DNA from: Theristus sp. LFF4_11
Lineage: Eukaryota > Nematoda > Chromadorea > Monhysterida > Xyalidae
Length of the DNA stretch: 64,000 nucleotides
Direction of reading: 5' to 3'
NCBI GenBank assembly: GCA_030248135.1
Contig: JASANC010000960.1
Coordinates: 1-64,000 of the forward strand
The notes under the pieces are model-generated. The model did not search any database, was not told the origin of the DNA, and saw nothing but the letters and a program-made list of their open reading frames with translations. Of this stretch, positions 22,001 to 33,864 are shown in pieces (position 1 is the stretch's first letter; every line of letters begins with the position of its first letter). Both the position numbers and the translations under genes were made by a program.

Positions 22001-25000
22001 AGTGCTGCTCTTTGAGTTTTTTATTATCTGCAAATAAAATGTTGCACAAGTGGTTCAAGAGGGGCACATCACTGATGAGGCTACCCCTCTTCTGCATATG
22101 ATGTTGGCCAGGCCGAAATGCAGAGAGCCATCTTACAACTTGGTTGATTTGAGTGGAATCAAGTTGATTCCACTCAAAAACTGCTGCATCGTGAATTGTA
22201 AACAGCGAAACAGAGAGTTCTTACTGCGTGCAAACATTGCAGGCCACCAACGTCAACCAGCACGCCTATCACCCCCAACACACCCTGTAGCGGATCGCCC
22301 TGCTGTGCCTCCCCCTCGCCCGTCTCAGCCCCCTAAACGTCCACCCCCTCCACAGATGGTCCCTGAGAACAGTGGCAATGCTGAGCAACACGCTGCTGGC
22401 AGTGGTGCCCTGTTGTCTTCGTTGAAGGGCCAAGCGGGCTCGTTGCTGAAAAACATTCGCGATACAAGCAGTAAAGTGGTGCAAAGTGTACAGGTACGTC
22501 TGTAGCACGCAACCCACGCGCATGCACTTTTCTCAAGTGTTCGCAGTGTTCATATGCTAGGCTCATTAAAATTATGCTAGCAGAACTGATCCGTTTATCC
22601 GCAGCTGGATTCAACCAAGAGTGGCGTGCTGAAAAAAAACTGTGGTTTCTTGTAAACAAGCGGTTGGATATGCGCGTTGTATAAGATGACACAAAAGTAG
22701 TGGCCCGCCCGTACTTGCCCGCCGCCACCGCGTGCCCCCTGTAGTTGTGGTCAGACGGTTGTGTTGCACATTGCAGACAGGCGTCAGCAGTGAGCGTCGT
22801 GCAGCTGATCTGATCTACATGACGTCACGGATTGTGCTTGCACCGTTGCCAGAGCACGTGCCAGACGCTGCGCTTGCACCGTTCGAGGACGCCATCCGTG
22901 CGGCGCTGGAGCACACGCATCGCGCCTGTTATGCCGTGTACAATTTGTCATCACGGTTGGCTGGCCAAGTGCTGCATTGCCGTCTGTTGAATGGAACGTG
23001 CATTGGCGCGCCCTGCTGCAGGCAAATGCGTCACAGCTACGACGGCCGCTTGTCTGACGTGCCCGTGCCGTCATTCGGCCGTCCACCAACACTGCATGCC
23101 ATCTTTGCCATTTGCCATAACATGTCCGTCTGGCTGAAGCAACGCACGCACAATGTCGCCGTACTTTTTGGTTCTGATGGTTAGTTCTCAGACGTTCGAA
23201 ATGTGCACGATTTTGCTAGATTCAGGCAAACCTGCAACGCAACTGAACGCAGCGTTTGTATTTGTGTGCAGCGCAGTGCGCGTTGATCTCGTGCGCGTTC
23301 GTGCTGTACAGCCGGCTGACGCGGTCGCCGTTGTCGGCGCTGCAGCTGTTCGTGACACGGCGTGGTGCGCCGATCGAGCTGTCGCCGTCCGTTCATCGCT
23401 ATCTCGACTACACCGCTCGTGTCTGCTCACAGTCGGCAAAGGTCACAGCACACTGATGTTACAGTTTCATCAGCCGACCACGCAACCTGTTTCGCATCCA
23501 CTTCAGCTACACTGGCACCCGCTGCGTCTGATTGCGCTGCGTTGCGCCGTGCCAACGTTCAATCGCGCCCGCACTGGCTGTCGCCCGTTCGTCGATGTTT
23601 GGTCGGCTGGCCAGAAAGTATTCTCAACGTCGCAGGAGACCATCGAACACATTCGGTCGCTAGCTGTGCGCACTTTCATCCAATCCATGAATGGTCTTCT
23701 AATGCTGTTTCCATTTTTTTCTGATCTTTGTTTTTTGATTGCAGCACTTTTGAAACGAGCGACTCCGCGGAGCTTGTAATCCCGATCGAAACGGAACTGT
23801 TCGAAGATGTCACCATCTGTCTCTTCCATGCACGCTCGACACTTGGTCTGCAAGTTTTCTGTCCATTCTTATCAGATTGCACAAACATTCTGCGGTGATG
23901 TTCATCAGTCAAACCTGTATGCAGGTGCAAAGGTGCAAGGGAAATTCGCGGGGCTACCGATCTTCCGCTTGTCGTTTCACACGGCGTTCATTGTGGCCGA
24001 CAATCAAACGGACGGCACGCTTGAGTTTGCGTTTGGTGAATTGGATGACACAGATGATGACCGAAGTAAATACGGACCAGCGTTCAGGTGAACGTGCACA
24101 CACGAGTCTGTCACCAACTGAATTACACTCTGCTGATTTCATGTACCTTTGCAGGGTTTACCTGAACTACGAAATATTGTCCATTACACATTCGATCGAC
24201 CGAGTCGGCACGTCCTATCACAACTACGACCCGAAAACTGTCAGTCCGCGATGTGCCGTCACGGACAAAGCCGAGAAGGGTGATCATGCGTTTTGTGGGC
24301 CTTTCATTGGGCTGTTTAGACCGTCGTTTGTGTTTGCAGACCACATCGAGCAACTAATTGGTGCGCCGTCACCATCGCACGACAACAACGCTGTTACATC
24401 AGGCTCGGCAGATGCACCGTTCTTTGACAGTCTCCAATGGGACAATAAACAACAAGGAGACAGACTATCAAAGAATGCTGCTGTTACTGATAACGGTAAA
24501 ATGAGATTGTAGACTTTTACTTTCCACAGCAATACTTTTTACAATAATTTTGCAGTGACTTTTAAATGCTTTCTGTTGGCAACTTTTTTGTGATATTATG
24601 AATGACTGAGTGTAGCTTTGCGTTCAGCAGACCAAGCGAAGCCTGCAGTCCCGAGGCACTCCCGCCCAGCACACGTGTCGCCGCACCCCCACCGTCCGTC
24701 GCACTCTGTGTCGCCACAACCGCCACCCCGAAGTGGCTCGCACAAACTTCCCCCACGACTGATCCAGACTGACGTCGCTTATGAACGCCAACATGGTGCT
24801 TGCTGTCATTCATTGTCCTTTTCCAAATGTTTTTCATCGAAGCACAAGAAACTCAAAAAATGGTTGGTTATGCACATTTTTCAAGGTATTCGAGTGTCAT
24901 CAGCCGACCGAGACGAGCAACAGGCCACGGTGTCACCACCAACAGTCGCTGTGTCTGACGCTGAAACGGCCGATCTCTTGAATATTATTGGTCAGTTTTT

Positions 25001-26682
25001 GTTGGAATCTTACGCCGAAACAAACCGGTCTATTCTGATGATCCGCAAAGACAGTGGCTGTGCTGATCGCAGGACTAAACGAAGCGGGCACATCAGCAGA
25101 GGCAGCCACGTGCGAGTCTGCAGCGCCATTCGATCCGTTTGCGTGCTTCATGAACGCGGCGCCGAACGGCAGCGGCTCGTCTGCTGGCTTTGACGCGTTT
25201 GCCGAGTTCATGCCAGCACCGCCGACAGCGACGCCGCACACGACACCAGCCGCGTCGGCCGCCAATCTGCAGCAGATGGGTGACGCCGGTGGTGATTTGC
25301 TGGGTGACTGGGCGTGCACCGGCTCAACGTCAGTGGGCAGCACGTTGAGTGCACAGCAGCCAATGGTGCGTAATGTCAGTTCGCCTGTGATCACGGCCGC
25401 AGTGAACACGAGTGGGCGCGCGTCACCGGCCACGGCGACACAACCGACACGCCCAACGCTCGATCCGTTCGCTGAGTTGTTCGCAGACGACAAATCCGCT
25501 GCACCGGCCGCGCACGCTCCGCTGCCACGTGAGTTTTGCGCGTGCGCTTTTCCACGTGCTCCATTTTCCTTTCAGCAACAAGCACTCACCACGGCACAAC
25601 AGCACACACTTTCAGCCGCATCACAATTGCGTTCTTCCGCCGGCTCTACGCCCACGTTGCAGCGGCCCAACTATTCTCGTTCCAACTTCGACGTCATAAA
25701 CAACGATGCTGAAACAAAATCCGGTTCGTCTGTTTGATTCAACGTTCTCGTCAACAGGATTGTGATGACATTTGCGCTGTTGTTGTTTCTAGGTGTTCCG
25801 AAGAAGGTGTCCGCGAGTGCGTTTGACGATCTCCTGTCGCAGCAAGGCTTCGCGGCGACCACTCGCAATGAGAACTCAAGCAGCAAACTCGGTGACCTGA
25901 AACGTGCCGAAGAAATTCGAGACATGGACCCGGTCGCAATACAGGTGCTGCGGTTGCCAGTGTTTGTTTCTAACTGTTGTTGCATTCAGGTTTGTTTGTT
26001 TGTTTGTAGATTCGAGATTGGACCAAGGGAAAAGAGCGAAACATCCGGGCGTTGCTCTGCTCGCTGCACGACGTCATATGGCAAGGTTTGTGTTTCGCAA
26101 GCGCACGTCGCAGGTGGCACGGAAAAATGCTTCCAGAAATTTTTCTGGCACAAAATAATTTCCGTAATATTTTTATGGAATTCAATATGGCGTTAAATGA
26201 GCGGAATAGTGTTAGATTGCGATTAGGATACGCTTGCGCGCGTGCATGTTTTGTTTCATCCTGCATCATTGGTCATTTTTTGGTTTCGGTTTTTGGTTCT
26301 GGAAAAATTCCAAAATTATTCGCAAATTGTTTCGGAAAAATGCCACCTTGAGACTTTACCTGAGGGATTGCAATTTCGCTGAAGCAGCCGCGTTTGTTTG
26401 TAGACGCTCGAGCCAAGTGGGAGCCGTGCTCGATGAGCCAACTGCTGACGGCCGCACAAGTGAAGAAGTTTTATCGCAAAGCCTGCTTGGTTGTTCATCC
26501 GGACAAAGTTCGTCATATGGCTTTATATTGAGTAGTTTTATGATGTTTCCACTTATTTCTTCATGGTGCACTTGTTTCAGCAAACCGGCTCACCGAACGA
26601 AGCGCTGGCAAAGGCTGTGTTCACAGAGCTGAATGATGCCTGGAATGAATTTGAGTCAACCGGTCAGCCGTCGCTCACTTAG
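19017..26682 (+). CDS. GAK: GAK/auxilin-type protein: NAK-family kinase + PTEN-like + C2 + J domain
   Basis: The predicted role is in clathrin uncoating (Hsc70 recruitment) and adaptor phosphorylation. The kinase exons are 19017-19197, 19282-19515, 19716-19849, 19966-20079, 20163-20264 and 21388-21730, with YALKR, HRDLK, NAK-typical DFGSATT and [10 protein letters not shown] Pro-rich linker follows (22243-22493). The PTEN-like part is 22777-23179 and 23272-23441; its P-loop position reads LFGSDA, with no Cys-x5-Arg. The C2-like part runs 23507-24150 ([19 protein letters not shown]). The clathrin/adaptor tail (25054-25723) has DPFACF, FDAFAEF and DPFAELF. The J domain (26010-26682) has VVHPDK across 26490-26580. 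Around 21525 the kinase frame shifts and needs a tiny intron or a sequence correction. Exons between 24155 and 25054 are approximate. Confidence 0.9.
20268..20475 (+). mobile_element. Foldback family W fragment and mini-MITE remnant in the GAK intron
   Basis: After TTAA at 20302-20305 comes GGCCCGTTTATACC and tandem GACGTACGTC, matching the end of the foldback element at 9712-9440. Just upstream, GCACATTCATAAAGCAG to GACGCG matches half of the short foldback units at 51364 and 52568. No second W terminus is found, so the copy is truncated. Confidence 0.5.
21190..21260 (+). mobile_element. Helitron-like 3' terminus in the GAK intron
   Basis: A hairpin, CCCGGGCC-GTA-GGCACGGG (one mismatch), at 21231-21249 is followed 8 bases later by CTAG at 21257-21260 and then T. 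This is the hairpin-CTRR|T layout of Helitron 3' ends. The end sequence is nearly identical to that of the complete element at 40765-42919. The 5' end was not located. Confidence 0.6.
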
Positions 26683-26824
26683 TCATGTCGTTAGAACATC
26701 ATGTTTTTGTGCATTGGTCTTTTTTGCTTTCAGCATATTTCAATCAACATTCAACATTGGGTTGGCAGAAGCCGTTTTTTCAAACTCAGGGTAAAACAAG
26801 TTGTTCTTGGATTTTCTCCAAAAA

Positions 26825-27271
26825 TACCGTATTACCTCTATTAACCCCCCCCCCAAAATTAAACCCTTCCCCCCAAAAATAAACCCCCACCCCCTCGACA
26901 AGTTTCCAAATAATCCCCCATGGGGGATTATTGAAACCTGTTTGAAACACATACCCAGCGAATTCAGAGGCTGGTTGCAGTGAAAATGATGAAATTGTGC
27001 TACCAAAGGCCCCAAATGGATGAGTTAATGGTAATTTCATTACAAAAGGCAGTTGTAAAAGGAAATTTCTATGTAGAGTAGAAGTTTCTGCGACTTCCTT
27101 CCTGCCATGGAAGGTATTTTTGCCATTTTTGCCCACTCCTAAAAATGGTTTCCAAATAACCCCCCCCCCCCCAAAAAAAATAAAGCCCCCCCCCAAAAAA
27201 AATAAACCCCCACCCCCAGAAGTCGCTGAAGAAATAAACCCCCATGGGGGTTTATTAGAGGTAATACGGTA
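26825..27271. mobile_element. MITE family V, copy 1 (TA-flanked, CCGTATTACC termini)
   Basis: The termini are TACCGTATTACCTC and GAGGTAATACGGTA. C-tracts and two near-palindromes, AATCCCCCATGGGGGATT and AAACCCCCATGGGGGTTT, lie inside. Further copies are at 30161-30614 and 62523-62934. The long minus-strand frames here are repeat shadow. Confidence 0.8.
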
Positions 27272-29350
27272 ACTGGTGCTAAAATTGGAGAACGGAGAAA
27301 CGATTTTTTTATGTCGCGTGCATGTCACTTCAATGTAGCATGACCACTTGGTCATGTTCTTGTTATACGCGACATGTTTTTGGTTGGACATGAAACAGAA
27401 ATTTCTCTTTTCATGTCTTGATTCAATGTCGCAACATCGAAAAAACATAATTTTTGTTACATGCGACATTGAATTCCGTATTTCCGTCTGAACCGCGCAT
27501 TTTGCTTTATTTGCGTAATATTCGTCTACACAACTGCCGACTGCACATAATTGTCTGACTGGTTTTCTCCCTTGTCCCTTAATATTTTAATTTGAAACTT
27601 TTACCACTTGAAGATCTTGTGATACTCTAGCAAATATGCAGGACTGAGGCTTCCGTGATATGGTATGCAACAACTGCAGCCACCAGTTGTTTTCGGTTGT
27701 AAAGGCCTCTGTAAACACACACACACAGTGTGCAATCGCCAGTCGTTGCACGTGAAACTGACGCAGTGGCTTTCTCTGCTCGCTCCTTATTAATTTGTCT
27801 GAAAGCTGTTCGTGAAATTTAGCCCAAAAATACACAACAGCAAGCAGCGGTTTTTGTTTCGTCTCTCTGAGTTATAAATGCCTTACAAAAAAATGGTGCA
27901 CCGAAAACATACAGCAAAGCTAAAAGAATCAAGTAAAAAACATGAAGCAAAGCAAATTTACGATTGAATAATTTGAAGACAAGCGAGGTAATTTTTAGTG
28001 AATGGATCGCTCGCGACTAAGCACCGTGACATTAGCCGCTGAACTGGTATCACGCAAATGATTGGCTTGTCAGTGATGTTTATCACAAAAATTTGATCAC
28101 TGAACGACGACTGATAGATTGCCAGCGGTTTGTAGTGCAGACACATGCCGAAAATGTGCCGCTTGCGAATTCCGTTGACGGAAATGAAATGCTGTAGTGC
28201 TGGTGCATTTTGGCTGTCATTTTTGATCATGTTTGCCTTTTGTGCCACATGTTTTTTTAATTTTCAGTTCTCGTGTGGTTTTTGACACCAGTAAAGCACG
28301 GTGGCAAAGTAAATAGCACAATTGGTTTTTTTGGAAATCACTGAACGGCAAAAATTATTTTGTTTCATTTGTTGAAATCCAAATACATGCACTTATCATT
28401 GATCAACTGACACATGTGCATGTATGTGGATTTCCGAAATCATGCTTTACTGTCAGTGAATTCGATTGTGAAAAGCAGTTTGACGACAAATAAATTTCAA
28501 AAGAACATGGTGCTTTTATTAACAAAAATAATTCAATAATAAAGAATGAAGGATAAAGCCACACAAGCAGCTTCCCGACTGTCGGTAGTTCTACAATTTG
28601 TCTGTTGCAAGTTTGTCTGTCTTCTACAAGTTGCAAAAAAATTAAAACCTTGCATTTAAAACAGTTAGACCAATAATTTTTAAAAGGTAATCAGTCTTTC
28701 TTAATGTGCATCGACAACACAAGTGCCGGGAAAAGAAAAGAACGACGGTTCGTCAAATTTTATTATTCAACAAAGAGAAAATGCGGTTTCACAATCCCGT
28801 CGCTCATATTTGAGTTTTAAAACGAAAACAAATGGTTATGGCTTCATATAAAAATTCGGGAAACACGAAACAACGGCTAAGGTCAGAGAAGAAAACTGAT
28901 GCACAAGGCACAAACGGAATACAAACGCATTGTCAACATGAGATAGAACAAAGTGAAAAAGAAGATTCACTAGATCTCTGCAAGTTGAACGTGGTCGCAG
29001 TCCATTTTATTCTCCCGAAAATTGATTTCTTGCAAAACAAAAAACGTCGCATTGTAAATTTTGAAAAAAACAAAAAAACGGTTTTTTCAGGTTATAAAAT
29101 TTGCCTCCACAGAACACGGGAGTTTTTTCCCGTTGCCAACCCTATTCAACAATATATTTTGGTGTTAGTTTATTGTGTGCTCAGTCGTACAAATGTGATG
29201 TGATACCGATAGCAACACTTTCAACACTTATACACACTTATTATTGCGGCATAATTTTCGCCACATTCCTTTTGTTCTCTGTTTTCGTTCAGCCATTTCA
29301 TTGCTGTTGTTTTTCCCAAAACTATTCCGTTTTCTTATTGATTGATTGAC
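27272..29350. other. Intergenic stretch with little support for genes
   Basis: A palindromic CATGACCACTTGGTCATG lies near 27339. An intact 123-codon plus-strand frame at 28832-29203 (hydrophilic, no recognised domain) and a minus-strand frame at 27587-27835 have no splice or homology support. The one frame worth noting (27958-28248) is listed separately. Confidence 0.25.
27958..28248 (-). CDS. Possible exon resembling a DENN-type fragment
   Basis: The frame contains LQHFISVNGIRKRHIFGMCL and then KPIICVIPVQRLMSRCL. This order (HFxxxxxGxRxxGxCL, then xPKxxxxxSxxPxF) loosely resembles the N-terminal part of DENN domains, which act as Rab exchange factors. The frame ends near a TC|GTAAAT donor. 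I could not find joining exons, so this could be an isolated or decayed exon, or a chance open frame. Confidence 0.25.
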   Translation of the reverse strand: MAQKANMIKNDSQNAPALQHFISVNGIRKRHIFGMCLHYKPLAIYQSSFSDQIFVINITDKPIICVIPVQRLMSRCLVASDPFTKNYLACLQIIQS

Positions 29351-29357
29351 TACAACT

Positions 29358-30783
29358 AGGGTTAGGGGAAAAAATTCCGAATTTTTTAAATTAAAAAAAT
29401 TAAAAAATTTTTTTCACAAGTTAGGTTTGTTCGAAGCGTCTCGTCGAGCTGAGTTCAGCTAGACCATTTTCAGAACGATCCGGAAAACTATAAGCGCGAA
29501 AATCGTGTTTTGTTGAAATTTTGTCCATTTTTCAACATTATTTTTCAAATCAAATTTTTCAGGGAAAGTTGCATTTTCAACAGTACAACAGGAAAATTTT
29601 TGACATGTACTTGAATATTGAACCGTTCTTAGTTGTTCCTTTTTAAAAAATTACCAAAATTTGGCTGTGTTCAAAAATTCCTGTTTGCTGTAGCTAAGTC
29701 GGCAACCCCTGTCGACCCGGTCGCCCCCCCCCAAGACACTTACTTTCAGGTTCAACCAGCTATGCTATCTACCACATGGCGAGAGCCCGCTCTTCAAATC
29801 ATCGTATCGAAAAGTTCGAGAGTACGCAAGTTTTAACATGTGGCCATGTTATCGGGTACCTGAAAAACGGTCGTGTGATGTGGTATTGACCATGTGGTAT
29901 TGACCAACACCTCCGCTCCAATTGTTTAGCAATATATCGCACAACTCCATTGTAGACCTATAACATACGCCAATCAACAAGATATCATGTTCATCTCATG
30001 GCCTACCGACTGAAAATGTTCTAAGTTGCAACACAACAATTTCTGAAACGATATTTCAATTCAGTTATGTCGTTTCAACGCTAAAAATTGACCCTAGAAG
30101 TCATCCAAATCGAAAAACATGGAGTACGTCGCTCAAAATGACCAAATAATGACATGTACCTACCGTATTACCGCTATTAAACCCCCCCCCCAAAATTAAA
30201 CCCCCCTCCAAAAAAAATAAACCCCCACCCCCTCGACAAGTTTCCAAATAATCCCGCCCCCCCAAAAATAATCCCCCATGGGGGATTATTGGAAACCTGT
30301 TTGAAACACATACCCAGCGAATTCAGTGGCTGGTTGCAGTGAAAATGATGAAATTGTGCTACCAAAGGCCCCAAATGGATGAGTTAATGGTAATTTCATT
30401 ACAAAAGGCTGTTGTAAAAGGAAATTTCTATGTAGAGTAGAAGTTTCTGCGACTTCCTTCCAAGGTATTTTTGCCATTTTGCCCGCCCCTAAAAATGGTT
30501 TCCAAATAACCCCCCCCCCCAAAAAAAATAAACCCCCCCCCAAAATAAGCCCCCACCCCCAGAAGTCGCTGAAGAAATAAACCCCCATGGGGGTTTATTA
30601 TAGGTAATACGGTAAGCACACAAGGAAGTTGGGAAGAAAATTTGGTTTGAACTTTCGAAAAATTATGCCAAAAATCAAATTTTCAGAGCAAAGTAGGAAA
30701 AAAATTTCATTTTTTTTAATTTGAAAAAATCCGGGTTTTTTGACGAAAAAAAACGAAAAAAATTTTCAAACCCACTAACCCTA
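29358..30783 (+). mobile_element. hAT-like family Z, copy 2, with a nested MITE
   Basis: The termini are TAGGGTTAGGGG and ACTAACCCTA. The flanking octamers ACTACAAC and GCTACAAC differ at one base. The interior matches copy 1 (13710) except for a small deletion and the inserted family V element at 30161-30614. Confidence 0.8.
30161..30614. mobile_element. MITE family V, copy 2, nested in element Z2
   Basis: Element Z1 reads TTACCTAAGCACAC at the same place. Here CC-TA is followed by CCGTATTACC...GGTAATACGG and then TA-AGCACAC. The comparison proves a TA duplication and sets the exact element ends at 30163 and 30612. Confidence 0.85.
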
Positions 30784-30806
30784 GCTACAACACGCAATAT
30801 GATGAG

Positions 30807-30989
30807 TCATGCACGATTCGGTAATTCTCTCGGTAGTTTTTCTCGCTGATATTTTTGCATTTCTTCGGACTTTTGTGCTGGAACATTGTCGAAACGATTA
30901 TGATATTGATGTCTGATGAAGGTTTCAAGTTTCATTCGAAAATTGCCAAAAACTTGTGGTACATTGGAAAACTTGCTTTCGGTGAGCAT
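30807..30989 (-). CDS. Possible terminal exon, unidentified
   Basis: A hydrophilic frame on the minus strand runs ESKFSNVPQVFGNFRMKLET to a stop after ELPNRA. An acceptor-like AATAG sits just upstream. Its composition is more protein-like than its surroundings, but no family is recognised and no upstream exon is found. Confidence 0.25.
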   Translation of the reverse strand: MLTESKFSNVPQVFGNFRMKLETFIRHQYHNRFDNVPAQKSEEMQKYQREKLPRELPNRA

Positions 30990-31483
30990 TGGTGGAAACT
31001 ATTCTTTGTATGCAGAGAAAAGCTTTTTTTATTTAAACAAATTGTAATTTAATGCGGTACATTATATTCACTATTGTTCATAGTTTCGGCTTTTGTGCCA
31101 ATGCTGTATTCATTTATGTATCAATAGTTCAATACTCTTAGGGTATTCGCATCAAAGAATGAAAAAATGCAGAGTTGGCAATTATTTAATTGTCTTTTGT
31201 CGTCTTGTTGATCCCGTTGTTGGTTTATTTATTCCCGGTTCTGTTTTTTATGATGCCATATTTTATGGCTATCATGATCATTTCTCAATGTGATGTGATA
31301 AATCCGCTGTTAATCGTGTTTCAAACTCCAGCATGAAACTTCCATTAACGATGAAAACAATCAATCATCCAGTTTCATATAAATCAAGAAAGTCATCCCG
31401 CAATAATGTTGCTATCACTGAGAAATAGTGACGATGACACAGTGACGATGACATAACAGCGAGCATGACAATAACATGCGTGC
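30990..31483. other. AT-rich intergenic stretch
   Basis: No gene or repeat is recognised. CAGTGACGATGACA is repeated near 31425-31455. The 3' side of LAMTOR3 begins here. Confidence 0.3.
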
Positions 31484-32144
31484 TCAGTCATTCGGCAGCA
31501 CGTCGCTGGTGATCTGTTGCACCTGGTCGATGATCGGCTGAATGTCGTTGCGCATCTGCAACAAGAGACCGCTGTTTGCATCGGCTGTTGCCACCATCGT
31601 CACGTTCAACGCGCCGCAGTTCAGTAGCACAAGCTGAGAAAACGGAAAACCATCCACACTCGAACATGTCATGAAATAGCATGGGATGGACAAGCATTGC
31701 GATGCTAACAACTGTTGGCTGCAAATTCTGATGCGTACCAGTTTTTATATAATCGAATAGAATCGTAAATCGTGGGCAATCACCAGCTTTTTTATTATAA
31801 AGTAACCGGTGGTGCACCTAGCTCAATGCAGCCAATCAACATACGCCAGAATGCATGTTCCACAGTGATCTCCCAAAACGCACCTGGAAATTCGCGTACA
31901 TGCAGAGCATGTGGCGATGCGTGCCGAAGTGCAGCTTCTTGATCTGCTCCATCGCGATCGGGTACGCAGCGAGCAACTGCGGGCGCACGTGCGCGTCAGA
32001 GCCGCCGACAGCGGCGTGCTTCGAGTTGACGTGCATCAGCGGGATGCCGTCCCTGTCCGTCACGAACACCTGCAACAGCCCGTCAACGCTGTTCGCCAGC
32101 TGCGACAACGCCGCGCGCAACGCATGATTCTGGTGACTGTCCAT
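31484..32144 (-). CDS. LAMTOR3: LAMTOR3 (MP1), Ragulator roadblock-fold subunit
   Basis: It has two exons, 32144-31884 and 31633-31484, both whole codons, giving about 136 residues (human about 124). Ragulator anchors Rag GTPases and MAPK scaffolding on late endosomes/lysosomes. The roadblock fold is visible: SVDGLLQVFVTDRDGIPLMH (compare the family's VSDRDGVPV), then RPQLLAAYPIAMEQIKKLH, the strand HMLCMYANFQ before the intron, LVLLNCGALNVTMVATADAN, and a terminal helix, IQPIIDQVQQI. The start is the ATG nearest the conserved core. The 250-bp intron has GTGCGT...CTCAG ends. Confidence 0.88.
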
Positions 32145-32672
32145 GCTCAGTGCTCGTCGTTGTCGTCGGCTCGATTGCCGCTTCGATGCGAGGTACGGAG
32201 AGGCGATGCGCAACGCCACACTGCCAAGTCTGCCGCGAGGCTTGCGCTGATGCGAAATTACGCAAGCTGAACGTGACAATTGACGTCGGCGCAATAGTTC
32301 AATGATACCATAAAAAAGTGAAAATCGCCTTGCGCAATGACGACGACAGAAAAGCAACCAGAAAATTACCATTAAAACAAACCTACGGCTGAATAAACGA
32401 TTTTATGCGCGAGTTCTTTGGTGACAGTTTTTGATGACAAAATATGAAAATTTGCAATGATTTCAAAATCTTACAACAACAAAAATCATTCAAATAAAAT
32501 AAGTTATCACTACACAACCACAGCAAATATCATCACACGCCGTCAAGTCAACATTGTGAGATACGTGACGGTGGAAACATCTGATGCGCGTGGCAAAACG
32601 AGATTTAGCAGAGTTAACGCCAGAGCAGTTGAGTTCTTTCGTGTCACCTGGCGCTGCTGCCCAGCACCAATG
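32145..32672. other. Spacer between LAMTOR3 and ICMT
   Basis: No gene is seen. It holds the 5' flank of LAMTOR3 and the 3' flank of ICMT; both genes run on the minus strand. Confidence 0.3.
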
Positions 32673-33864
32673 TCACGTTGTCCTTGTGTGCATCTGATTT
32701 GTTGGTCTGCGTTCAAGCGCATCACGAATCACATATCCCTCGATGAACGGAAGACCCGTCGACACTGTTTCTTGGTATCTTCTGTAATCTTCACCGAAAA
32801 ACTGCAACAAAAACAGTTCTTCTTCAACGACCCGATCTGCGAAGAACAGCCAACTGGCAAGCGCGTACAAGACGGTGCACACGGGATTCAGAAGGATCAC
32901 CTGCACAGTCATTACGATTTGTTGTTGTAGCTGCACCGCGAGAATCAACGCCGCCACAAACCTGAGTGCCAATGCTCCACCAAAACCAGCCGACGTAGCC
33001 GGGATGACGAACGAGCCGGTAGAGGCCGTGTGTCACCAGTCTGTGTTCAGGCTGCTTGTTGTGCGACACCAGATGCGTGAAGTTGCGTCCCGCCGTCAAC
33101 ATCGCCACTTTGCGCACCATCTCACCACCGGTGCACAACAGCAAACCGAATGTGTTCACGAGTGACCAACGTTTGAACGCTGAAAACGAGCAAGCAAAAC
33201 ATGCGATTTCCTGGGATGTTGAGCAAACGTCAAGACAGGACGATCACGTAAAACTGAACAATGAAAAACTTCTCACCCGGAAAAAGCCAGATTTCGACAG
33301 CAAACTCCAGCCACGATAGAACGGCAGCCCCAACATATTCACGGGAGTGATTCAACAAGAATGAGTCCCAAGACAGCGTCGATTTTGGATTATGCTGGTT
33401 CGTCCACGCAGTCACCAGGTATTCCGACAAGTGGAAAAATGACAAAACCGACACGTATACGGAAAACGACCGCAAATTCAGACTTGACTCCACAACTGCA
33501 TTGTTAGGCAGCACCGAGAACACGATGCACACAGCACACAAAGTGCTCAAGCAAAATGAGGTTGTCAGCACCTGCAACAATGCACAGCGGTTCCAATGCA
33601 ATCGCACGCACAAACTTCATAGGAACTGCTTCGGTTCAAACAAAACCGACTTGAGAAAACTAAACTTGCCAGAATATTTGAATGGATGTAACTCCGTTTG
33701 AAATGCAAGACGATACATGTCGCAGCACATGCTATGACGTTTGCCACAAAGACAGCAGCTGTGAATTCAAGTGAAATCAACGGCACAACAACGAACAGCG
33801 CAAGCACCGATGCAAGCAAGCCGACGAACGCTGCACGTACGCCCATTACGAACACGACGTGCAA
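32673..33864 (-). CDS. ICMT: Protein-S-isoprenylcysteine O-methyltransferase (ICMT)
   Basis: This ER-membrane enzyme methylates the C-terminal prenylcysteine of CaaX proteins using S-adenosylmethionine. The exons are 33864 to about 33655, 33571-33277, 33179-32962 and 32900-32673, with matching phases for the last three. Family signatures in order are: several N-terminal membrane segments; FHLSEYLVTAW in exon 2; and AMLTAGRNFTHLV, HRLVTHGLYRLVRHPGYVGW and FWWSIGTQ in exon 3. Exon 4 has NPVC, the FFADRVVEEELFLLQFFG block and YRRYQ before GLPFIEGY. The HxLVTxGxYxxxRHPxYxG and EE-L-FFG-Y motifs form the cofactor and substrate site in this family. The end of exon 1 is uncertain: the only in-phase donor is weak. 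Confidence 0.9.

Noticed and set aside
26786..27469. Gly/Phe-rich 227-codon minus-strand frame
   Set aside because: It is produced by C-tracts and palindromes of MITE V1, and the same frames recur in V2 and V3.
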